Shown in pieces: positions 56,434 to 64,000 of a stretch of DNA of 64,000 nt. The notes under the pieces are model-generated. The model searched no databases. It had not been told where the DNA came from and saw only the letters and a program-made list of their open reading frames with translations. Position 1 is the stretch's first letter. Each line of letters begins with the position of its first letter. Source of the stretch: Uranotaenia lowii (taxonomy: Eukaryota > Arthropoda > Insecta > Diptera > Culicidae); assembly GCF_029784155.1 (NCBI RefSeq), contig NC_073692.1, positions 70,692,012-70,756,011 on the forward strand. The letters are read 5' to 3'. The position numbers and the translations under genes are program-made.

Positions 56434-59400
56434 CCCACATTCCCAAAAACCACCCTCTTAATGAATTTTGGGAACTAGTTCCCAGTAGTTACTATGAGTC
56501 AGATTCTTTAGAGAGCATGCTCATATCTTTACAGGCTTACAATGACAATCGTCCTTATGCAAGCATTAAAATATTCGGAATTCCAACACAAGGGCTGCTG
56601 GACTCCGGTAGCCAGCTTACCCTTATAAGTAAAGAGATTTATTCTAAGTTATCACGAATTAAACTCAAACCACTAACCCACCCTACAACCGTACGATCGG
56701 CAAACGGGTCGAATTTGAAAGTGCTAGGTCAACTACAAGTACCGTATCAGTTTGCCAGTCAAGTAAAATTAGTACCGACATTAGTAATCGAAAAATTGAC
56801 CGTGCCATGCATTTTGGGCATGGATTTTTGGGTTAGATTCAAAATCTGGCCTACGATCCAAAATTGCGCCTTAATTGAGGCTAAACATGCCGAAGGTGAT
56901 CCACCTACACCAGCCCACCATTCTGTGAAGGAGTTGGAAGAGCTAGAGGCCACCAAACTTCTCTTCAAGGTCGCGAATCCAAACGAGCTTCCTGTCACCC
57001 ACCTGACGGAGCATCATATTGAAATCGCCGACGAATGGCGAGGGAAACCTCCAGTTCGTCAGTTTCCATACACGCTTTCCCCGAAAGTACATGAGAAGGT
57101 TTCACAAGAGTTAAAACGCTTGCTAAATGCGGGGATAATCGAACGGGCTAGCTCGGATTGGTCTTCTAACGTAGTGCCGGTTATAAAACCCTCGGGTAAA
57201 GTTAGACTTTGCCTTGACGCCAGAAAAATCAATGAACGGACCGTACCAGACGCGTACCCGTTACCACACCCAGGGCGGATCCTAGGACTACTTCCGAAAG
57301 CCCGATATCTAAGTACCATCGATCTGTCGGAAGCTTTTCTCCAAATTCCGTTGGAAAAAGCTTCCCGACGGTACACTGCATTCAGTGTACAGGGCCGCGG
57401 AATGTTTCAATTCTGTCGGTTGCCATTTGGCTTGCGAAACAGCGCTCAGGAGCTGTCACGCCTTATGGACAAGATTCTCGGACACGGTGAGTTGGAACCG
57501 AACGTCTTTGTATACCTTGATGACATCATCATCGTAACAGAGACGTTCGACGACCACCTCCGCCTTCTCCGAGAAATCGCATCTCGTTTGTCCCAGGCAA
57601 ATCTAGCGATAAACATAGAAAAATCGAAGTTCGGGGTTCCGGAACTGCCATTCCTAGGATACCTGCTGTCCACAGATGGGCTACGAGCTGACCCGGAAAA
57701 GATTAAGGCCATAGTAGACTACGAACGACCATCCACTATCACGAAGCTCCGCAGGTTCCTAGGGATGGCCAATTATTACCGGCGTTTCATCGACGACTTC
57801 AGCGGCATCACTGCGCCCCTGTCGGACCTTTTGAAAACTAAGTCAAAAGTCTTGAGCTGGACGGAATCGGCCGAGGAAGCTTTCAGCTTGGTGAAAGAAA
57901 AACTGATATCGTCTCCGATTCTATCATCTCCTGATTTTGACAAAGAATTCCAGATCCAAACAGACGCCAGTGATGTCGCAGTGGCCGGGGTCTTGACCCA
58001 AATCCAAGAGGGTAGTGAGAAAGTAATCGCTTACTTTTCTCACAAACTTTCTTCAGCTCAGAAAAACTACCACGCCTGCGAAAAAGAGGCTCTGGCCGCG
58101 TTGTTGTCGATAGAGGCTTTTCGGGGGTACGTGGAAGGTTCCCACTTCCAGCTTATCACAGATTCCTCTGCGTTGACCCACCTCATGACCGCGAAGTGGA
58201 AAACTGCTTCGCGATGCAGTCGGTGGTGCCTTCAGTTGCAGCAGTACAATATGACAATCATTCATAGGAAGGGCAAAGAGAACATTGTACCCGATGCCCT
58301 GTCGCGCAGTGTCTCTGTAGTTACTCAGATTTCTAATGATGATTGGTATAACCATGTCCTAGAAAACGTTGTTGATAATCCTGATGATTTCGTGGATTTC
58401 CGGTTAGATGACGGGGTCCTTTTTAAATTTGTTGCTGGGAAGGAAGAGCCCCGGGACACCCGGTACGATTGGAAAAAGGTTCCACCCCCGCAAGAACGTC
58501 CGGATATCATCAGAGAGGGCCATGACGAGTCCATGCATTTGGGATTCGAAAAAACGCTTTTTCGAATACGACAACATTATTTCTGGCCCAAAATGACTTC
58601 CGAGATCCGAGATTATGTCTCGCGATGTAGGATCTGTAAGGAAATAAAAGCACCAAATGTTGCATGTACACCCACGATGGGAGAGCAGAGGCTAACGAAG
58701 CATCCGTGGCAGATAATAGCTTTGGACTTCATAGGCCCACTCCCACGAAGTCGCAATCAAAATCAATACATCCTCTCCATTGTTGATCTGCATACCAAAT
58801 GGACCATGCTGCTTCCTTTCCGCCGAATTGACAGTATTAAGTTCTGTGCGGCTCTCAAGGACCAGTGGTTTTATCGAAATTCGGTGCCAGAAATTATTAT
58901 CACCGACAACGCCACTTGTTTTCTATCGAAAGAGTTTAAGGCTCTTTTGAGTAGGTTTGACGTCCGGCATTGGCTGAACGCGAAGTATCACTCGCAGGCG
59001 AACCCGGTGGAGCGGGTCAATCGCACAGTCAATGCCGCGATTCGTTCTTATGCACGCCAAGATCAGAAACTCTGGGACCTGAGACTTTCAGAAGTTGAAA
59101 CCATTTTAAACTCCACTATTCACTTAGCCACGAATGTTACTCCTTTTTACGCCTCACACGGTTATGAGATGATCCATAAAGGGCCAGAACACAATCTTCC
59201 TTCGCCGAATGATGAAGGCGAGGGCCAAAATTTTGAATGTCAGCAGAAGGAGTTGTTCGGGATGATTAACGACCTCGTAAAACGAAATCTCAAGAAAGCT
59301 CACGAAGAGAGCAGAAAACGGTATGACCTCCGACATCGCCGGTTTTCAAAAAAGTACGAAGTAGGGCAGATGGTCTTCCGCAAGAACATGAAACCATCCT

Positions 59401-59549
59401 GTGCCATTGAAAACTATAACGCAAAATATGGGCCCCAATATTTGCCGGCCATCGTTCGTGCGAGAATTGGTTCGTCTTCCTACAGATTAGATGATCTCGA
59501 GGGCAAGTCCTTGGGCATCTGGCCAGCTGAACATTTAAAACCAGCATAG
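56325..59549 (+). CDS. Ty3/gypsy Pol (protease, reverse transcriptase, RNase H, integrase)
   Basis: Open frame of 1074 codons, presumably made as a Gag-Pol fusion, so the AUG at 56325 is not the functional start. Protease: GLLDSGSQLTLIS, catalytic DSG at residues 93-95. Reverse transcriptase: LCLDARKINERT, LPFGLRNSAQ and catalytic YLDDIIIV at residue 397. RNase H: QTDASDVAVAGVL and DALSRS. Integrase: HHCC zinc module (HLGFEKT...H...CRICKE), then D801 in ALDFIGP, D861 in ITDNA and E896 in NPVERVNR, followed by a GPY/F-like tail (YGPQYLPAIVRARIGSSSYR). Everything needed for reverse transcription and integration seems intact. No envelope frame follows. Confidence 0.95.
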   Translation: MSRLWVQRLRNPQLPVLPKKRVTGDRNTPVAEPKGVTHIPKNHPLNEFWELVPSSYYESDSLESMLISLQAYNDNRPYASIKIFGIPTQGLLDSGSQLTLISKEIYSKLSRIKLKPLTHPTTVRSANGSNLKVLGQLQVPYQFASQVKLVPTLVIEKLTVPCILGMDFWVRFKIWPTIQNCALIEAKHAEGDPPTPAHHSVKELEELEATKLLFKVANPNELPVTHLTEHHIEIADEWRGKPPVRQFPYTLSPKVHEKVSQELKRLLNAGIIERASSDWSSNVVPVIKPSGKVRLCLDARKINERTVPDAYPLPHPGRILGLLPKARYLSTIDLSEAFLQIPLEKASRRYTAFSVQGRGMFQFCRLPFGLRNSAQELSRLMDKILGHGELEPNVFVYLDDIIIVTETFDDHLRLLREIASRLSQANLAINIEKSKFGVPELPFLGYLLSTDGLRADPEKIKAIVDYERPSTITKLRRFLGMANYYRRFIDDFSGITAPLSDLLKTKSKVLSWTESAEEAFSLVKEKLISSPILSSPDFDKEFQIQTDASDVAVAGVLTQIQEGSEKVIAYFSHKLSSAQKNYHACEKEALAALLSIEAFRGYVEGSHFQLITDSSALTHLMTAKWKTASRCSRWCLQLQQYNMTIIHRKGKENIVPDALSRSVSVVTQISNDDWYNHVLENVVDNPDDFVDFRLDDGVLFKFVAGKEEPRDTRYDWKKVPPPQERPDIIREGHDESMHLGFEKTLFRIRQHYFWPKMTSEIRDYVSRCRICKEIKAPNVACTPTMGEQRLTKHPWQIIALDFIGPLPRSRNQNQYILSIVDLHTKWTMLLPFRRIDSIKFCAALKDQWFYRNSVPEIIITDNATCFLSKEFKALLSRFDVRHWLNAKYHSQANPVERVNRTVNAAIRSYARQDQKLWDLRLSEVETILNSTIHLATNVTPFYASHGYEMIHKGPEHNLPSPNDEGEGQNFECQQKELFGMINDLVKRNLKKAHEESRKRYDLRHRRFSKKYEVGQMVFRKNMKPSCAIENYNAKYGPQYLPAIVRARIGSSSYRLDDLEGKSLGIWPAEHLKPA
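56379..56423 (+). promoter_or_regulatory. -1 ribosomal frameshift signal between gag and pol
   Basis: The heptamer A AAA AAC occupies 56379-56385 in gag phase (CGA AAA AAC). After an 8-nt spacer (56386-56393), GGCGACCG (56394-56401) and CGGTCGCC (56410-56417) form a perfect 8-bp stem around an 8-nt loop. A further GGGTT / AACCC pairing (56386-56390 with 56419-56423) can extend it. Pol lies in the -1 frame relative to gag, so all three canonical parts are present in the correct geometry. A fusion product would read CRKKRVTGDRN across the junction. Confidence 0.85.
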
Positions 59550-60521
59550 TATGTTTCGGTTCGATCAATATTCAGAAAATGAGAACAATCTCTGACTCTC
59601 AGGGGAAGAGTTGTTTCTTTTATTTTGTCATGCTAAATAAAATGTTCCGGTAAGAAAAACATTCATTATCCAAGAGCACCTATAAAGAAAAGGGAACAAA
59701 AACACATCAATAATAGGTTCGGAATCCGTTTAAAAATCACGAAGATAACGTTGATAAAGACTTACCAGATACAACAGGGAACAAAAGTAATAGAATGAAT
59801 CCATTCTAGCACTGGCTCCGGGTCCGACCACCGGGAAATCCTAAAAGGTTTGCTAGGGAAATTCTTGGAAGGTTCATGGTGAGAAAGGCAAACCAATTAT
59901 GTTTGTGTTATTCCTCCTGTACGCTGGCTCTTACTTGTTTCTAAACAAAACGGGTCACGTTCACAGAAAACAAAGCGCCGCGTTCGCGTCAGATTCGCGC
60001 AAAGCAAAAAAGGAATCAATTTTAAGAGGGGAGTATCCTCTCGTAAACGAAAAAGCAGAAAATATTATTCACCAAAAATTGGAAATTTGCTAGAGTTTCG
60101 TAATGTTAACATTAATTACAAAATAATTAGTTTTAATTCCAAATGGTCAGAGGAAACGAGTTCAAAGTCTATACCGCCGCAGGAATAAGGCTATTGATTT
60201 ATGGTTTCTTTAATTTAACACAGCTGAAATTAAAAGTGCACTTAATTAGTAGTAAAACAAGGCAGATCATGACTGTCCTTGAAACATACTCTAGTAAGAT
60301 AGAATATAGGGCCCTATAAGATTTAATCGTTAAGGAAAAGCGCTTCTAGAATAAGTTATTGATCGATTATGATTGACTTCACCGTAAAATAAGGTTGGGT
60401 ACTGTTTAGGAGGGGTTAGGGATGTTGACTCTTTATCTGTTAAAATCACAAGTCGCTATGCGGAACAGTTACGATAATAACGACAGAAAAAAAATTATGA
60501 TTTCATAATTTTTATTTTTTT
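59550..60521 (+). mobile_element. Ty3/gypsy region between pol and the polypurine tract
   Basis: About 970 bp inside the element without a clear gene. One 64-codon frame at 59899-60093 starts with a hydrophobic stretch (MFVLFLLYAGSYLFL) and continues Lys-rich, with no similarity I recognise. The rest is AT-rich and stop-dense. It may be a non-coding spacer or the remnant of a third frame. Confidence 0.5.
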
Positions 60522-60536
60522 GGAGAGAGGGATTAT
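60522..60536 (+). other. Polypurine tract
   Basis: GGAGAGAGGGATTAT directly precedes the 3' LTR, in the position from which plus-strand DNA synthesis is primed. The last four bases are not purines, so the active tract is the first eleven. Confidence 0.75.
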
Positions 60537-61646
60537 TGTTACGGACTCTCCGTAACAACTGGGAGAACCATGTATCGGGAATTAAAGGCAAACAAATTTT
60601 GAATTGTATACTTAGATAGAGTAGGATATTTATCTCAACTCCCAGGTCCTTCGTTCTCCATTCCTATCCCCCAGAAGCTGACAGCATAATTCGGCGAAAA
60701 ACTGAAGCTCAGACAGTGTAACTGGCAACGCTGTTGGAAATTTGACGTTTGCGAAGAGAGGAGAGAAAAAGGCCCGAAGATTGCATGGCGTGGCAGGTTA
60801 GCTGGCGGGTCGAGAACGAAGCCACGAGGATTTTGTCTTTGTCGTCGTCCGAGAGCAGACGTTTTTCCCCGTGCACCCAGCTCCGTGGAACAGTCAACCC
60901 ACGTGCTCAGGAGGTTCTCCAGACTGACCGTCAACTAAAGTCTGCGTTTCGGAAGTGCCCTTAGCTCTCGATTATTGGCTTCCTGGCAATTCCGCACATC
61001 CGGTCCTGATAGCCGCCAGGGGTTGTTAGGGGGCGGACCAAGGGTCCGATAAATCCGGTTCTGCTAGCTGTGACCGGGCGCCTTGGCATTCGGTGCTTCC
61101 ACGTCAAGGAACGACCAAGAACCTCGGGGACCGAGCCTAGGAGCCTCTGGCCGCCACCGAGCTACACTGGTGGCCGCCCTGGTGCAAGACGTCATCCACG
61201 TGCCAGCTATTTTCAAAGGGGCACCCGCGCGGCACCCAACACCCGCCGGGGATACCCACCGCCGTGGACAAGAGCAAATGAAACGACCAGGCCTATCGTC
61301 TATCGAAGTCATCACGCTGGACCCAACAGCCGGCTATCCTCTGGTTTCCGTCGCTACGCACGCTCACACAACAGCAAGTATAAACCTCCTAAAATTGTCG
61401 TACGTGTTCCGCCAAGGGCCCCAACGTTCCTGAACGGCCGCATCGTCCCTTTTCCCCTTCCCTAACAAAAATGTGACCCAATAAATAACCCCTAAAATGT
61501 ACATCAACGTGTTATAAATGCATGCCCGAAAACCCCGATTCATTGGCCTCCCTGTTTCGCTGCACCCTACTTCAGAGTTGTGAATTCGCCTCAGGTAAGA
61601 GAAGCCGACCCTGTGTATAACGACGACTGAGCTAGCCATCGTTACA
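60537..61646 (+). mobile_element. Ty3/gypsy 3' LTR (1110 bp)
   Basis: Apparently identical to the 5' LTR at an offset of 8040 bp. Followed by ATAC (61647-61650), the second copy of the 4-bp target duplication. Identity of the LTRs implies a recent insertion. Confidence 0.95.
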
Positions 61647-61650
61647 ATAC

Positions 61651-62215
61651 GATGTCACATCTAAGTATCATAAGAAGAGGGCTGGAGGATATTAATGCGG
61701 AAATTCGAGCAGCACCAGAGGCAAAGCGAATCTACGAGCACTTCTTTAGCAGAATCAACAAACGATGGAACCGGATCTGGAGAAACATCAACAGCCGAGA
61801 ATTGGACTCCGAAGAAAAGTCAATATACCTACTTTTTGCTGGTTCATGGAAAGCTAAACCACATCTCACTTTTCTATGAACAAGAAAGACGAGATGATCC
61901 AAACTGCAATTTTTGTAATTTGGTAGAAGACATCGATCACAAGTATGCAGGGTGTTCAGCAGTTGCACCCATGTTGGCAGTTTTCCAGCAACATCTTCGA
62001 AGCTCCAATACCTTCGAAAAAAATTTGTTATCCTGAGGAGATTTGTAGAAGTGTAAATAGTAGAAAAGCATTGAAAATTTTTATTAGGTACATCATGTAC
62101 CATTTAGAAGTAAATGATTGTTTGAAAAATTGTACTACACTCAAAAACTACTTAGAAATGTTTTAAACTGACTGGAATAAAAACAATAAAAAAAAAAATA
62201 AAACATGCCGTCAAA
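61651..62215 (+). pseudogene. Non-LTR element ORF2, segment 4, with C-terminal zinc motif and A-rich tail
   Basis: In frame with segment 3 once the Ty3 element is removed: MSHLSIIRRGLEDINAEIRA, EHFFSRINKRWNRIWRNINS, then, after a shift near 61830, LNHISLFYEQERRDDPNCNF and CNLVEDIDHKYAGC. CX2C...H...C is the conserved zinc motif at the end of non-LTR ORF2. It ends with KNYLEMF, followed by AATAAAAACAATAAAAAAAA, a likely 3' A-rich terminus. The element as a whole is a relic. Confidence 0.8.
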
Positions 62216-62466
62216 AACAATAAATCACATTATTTAAAAAAAAAAGTTTTTCGTCTTCGTTGTGATATATCGCGAAGTTGAAATCGTTGATACCCCGGAC
62301 TTAAGCGTAGTGAAAAAATCACTTGAAAAGCCGTTGAGCGGCCATTTTGTGAAAAAAACTAAATTTGTGAGTTATCATTAAAATAGATTACAACCAGTTT
62401 AAAGTTTCCATCAACCAACAAGCCAGATTTTTTCAACAACTTGTCCTGTCGGTGAGCAGTGGAAAT
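62216..62466. other. Spacer / possible leader of the second Ty3 element
   Basis: AT-rich, no coding frame. It may contain the upstream part of the degenerate Ty3/gypsy element that follows; no LTR was identified. Confidence 0.35.
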
Positions 62467-63215
62467 GGATCCTGAGTAGGAGAATCCTCAATCCAGCAGC
62501 CATGTGCCTCTGGAGTTTCCGTTCCCTTTGGCATTGGACGGTGATATGGCCGAAAATTACGATTTTTTCGTATGGTATGGTATGGTTATTTTTTGGTATG
62601 GATCAGTGGCCAGACACGGATAACAAGAAAAAGGTTAGTTTTCTGCTGTCCGTAATCGGGAAGCCTGCCAGGAAGAAATTCTTCAATTTTGAACTGACCG
62701 AAGAGCAAAAAGTGAACCCGGAAGCGGCTCTTAGAGCAACTAAAGCGCTAGTAGTCTGGATTTTTTCGAGGCGATGCAATTTTCTGGTGAATCAGCTAAC
62801 GATTTTTGCACCCGGCTGGAAATGCATGCTAAACTCGCCAGGCTTGGTGATCTCGCAACGGAATTAGTTACATTCAAGCTGGTCACTTTTAACAAGTGGT
62901 CACTTTTGCGCACAAAGTTGTTGACTATGACGGATGTCATTTGAAGAAGGCGATGGACATTTGCAGAGCTGAAGAAATCGCGTGCAGTCGAACTCGATGC
63001 AGGAAACCAGCAATCGGAAGTGAACAAAATACAAAAGTCGAAGGAGAAACTGGTGAAACCACCCCTTTGTAAATTCTGCGGGGATCACCACAAGTTCATC
63101 AAAGGAAAGTGTCCAGCATTTGAAAAGCGGTGCACCAAATGTGGAGGAAAAAACAATTTTAGAAAAGTGTGCAAATGGAATGAATCGAAGAGTCGCCGAT
63201 TTAGGAAATTTTGAA
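62467..63215 (+). pseudogene. Degenerate Mag-like Ty3/gypsy gag
   Basis: Begins MDPE at 62467 but has a stop at codon five or six. Further on, KKKVSFLLSVIGKPARKKFF and FELTEEQKVNPEAALRAT (62610-62750) give the capsid domain, then a shift near 62930. The paired knuckles follow in PPLCKFCGDHHKFIKGKCP and FEKRCTKCGGKNNFRKVC (63060-63175). CX2CX3HX4-6C-type knuckles of this form are characteristic of the Mag lineage. Frameshifts and stops show it is dead. Confidence 0.75.
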
Positions 63216-64000
63216 TTATTAGGAATTGAAAATAGTGGAAATGAAAATAGTGATACAGAAGAATCAGACAGTGATTCGGACTGTGAAACGTCTTCGCAAG
63301 AAAGTGAGGCAGAGTACGAAATTGGAAAAGTGTATGACAATTCAAAAACGGGTGGAAGTGTTTTGGCCGAACGGGACCTAAAATTTAACAAAAAATGGAA
63401 AGCCGTTATGTGTGACTTAGTCACTGGTGTGAATACAAGTTTAATTGGCTATAAATGCCTAGTAAAACTTTTTTGCGATAGTCCTCCTACTATTCTGCCG
63501 ACGAAGTTTCGACTACAAGGATTCGGAGGAAACCCAAAAAAACTGGTACTCCAGCTAGTAGAAGGAGATCATCGACCGCTGTTGTCTGCTAAGGCATCCC
63601 GTGAGCTTGGGTTCGTGAAATTCTGCCAATCGGTTTCGTTTACGAAGCCAACAGCAATCCAAGTAGAGCGACTGCTGAACATCTACAAAATTGAGGTTCA
63701 AGGATTAGTGGATGAATATAGTAACCTCTTCTTTGGATATGGAAAGCTGCCCGGAGAAGTCACTCTTGAAGTTGATAGTTCGATAACGCCGTCAATTCAA
63801 CCACCCCGGCGTGTCCCAATAGCGGTTCGTGATAAGCTGAAGAAGGACATAGAAATGCTCGAAAAAGACGGTAATAGTCAAGGAAAATCGACACACCGAG
63901 TTAGTAAGTAACCTCGTAATAGTCCAACGGGGTAGGCCAGACTCATGGGTTCGTATCTGTTTGAATCCAGTACCTTTGAATAAAGCCTTAAAACGATCCA
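63190..64000 (+). pseudogene. Mag-like Ty3/gypsy pol, 5' part (protease and start of reverse transcriptase), cut by the window end
   Basis: From about 63190 an acidic linker (SDTEESDSDSDCETSSQES) is followed by the protease position VMCDLVTGVNTSLIGYKCL. The catalytic Asp of the expected LDTGA has become Val here, so protease activity is lost. The connector LVEGDHRPLLSAKASRELGF and the reverse transcriptase entry PPRRVPIAVRDKLKKDIEML follow. A frameshift near 63870 moves the sense to LVSNLVIVQRGRPDSWVRIC, running to the window end. The missing Asp and frameshift both mark a relic. Confidence 0.8.

Overview
The window is eukaryotic, AT-rich and dominated by transposable elements. It very probably comes from a mosquito, and most likely a culicine. 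The evidence is two intact intronless two-domain odorant-binding proteins of the atypical mosquito class (24.5-27.0 kb, + strand), and the 5' part of a Domeless-like JAK/STAT cytokine receptor (- strand, three exons between 45203 and 33775). The rest is relics of BEL/Pao, Ty3/gypsy and non-LTR elements plus many palindromic non-autonomous DNA elements. Two 500-N assembly gaps lie at 22849-23348 and 45349-45848. No rRNA, tRNA or CRISPR was found.

Layout. 1-9.4 kb: gene-poor DNA with a terminal-inverted-repeat element carrying a roughly 90-bp minisatellite (2047-2776) and a TA-flanked MITE (4150-4610). 9.4-15.0 kb: a frame-broken BEL/Pao retrotransposon with its repetitive leader. 16.9-17.6 kb: a piggyBac-like MITE. 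18.9-21.3 kb: a GC-richer island of diverged non-coding repeats. 24.5-27.0 kb: tandem odorant-binding protein genes. 27.2-27.8 kb: two TTAA-flanked MITEs in tandem. 27.8-32.5 kb: a decayed I-like non-LTR element that runs straight into a 5'-truncated third odorant-binding protein copy ending in AATAAA and a short A-run. 33.8-45.2 kb: Domeless exons 1-3; intron 2 (10.2 kb) is packed with large hairpin-forming repeats. 45.8-46.5 kb: a frame-broken exon pair of an unrecognised, probably helical-repeat protein.

46.85-62.2 kb is one decayed non-LTR element split by later insertions: a TA-flanked palindromic element (48281-49284), a second TA-flanked element (49541-52472) that itself carries a TTAA-flanked piggyBac-like foldback (49757-51731), and a young Ty3/gypsy element (52497-61646). 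In all three cases, removing the insert plus one copy of its target duplication restores the host reading frame. The Ty3/gypsy element has apparently identical 1110-bp LTRs, a 4-bp target duplication, intact gag and pol, and a textbook -1 frameshift signal (slippery heptamer, 8-nt spacer, 8-bp hairpin). From 62.3 kb to the window end lies a second, degenerate Ty3/gypsy element of Mag-like character.

Host genes supported here: two chemosensory-type secreted carriers, one cytokine receptor and one broken exon pair. Neither the rest of Domeless nor the rest of the broken gene can be identified in the window.
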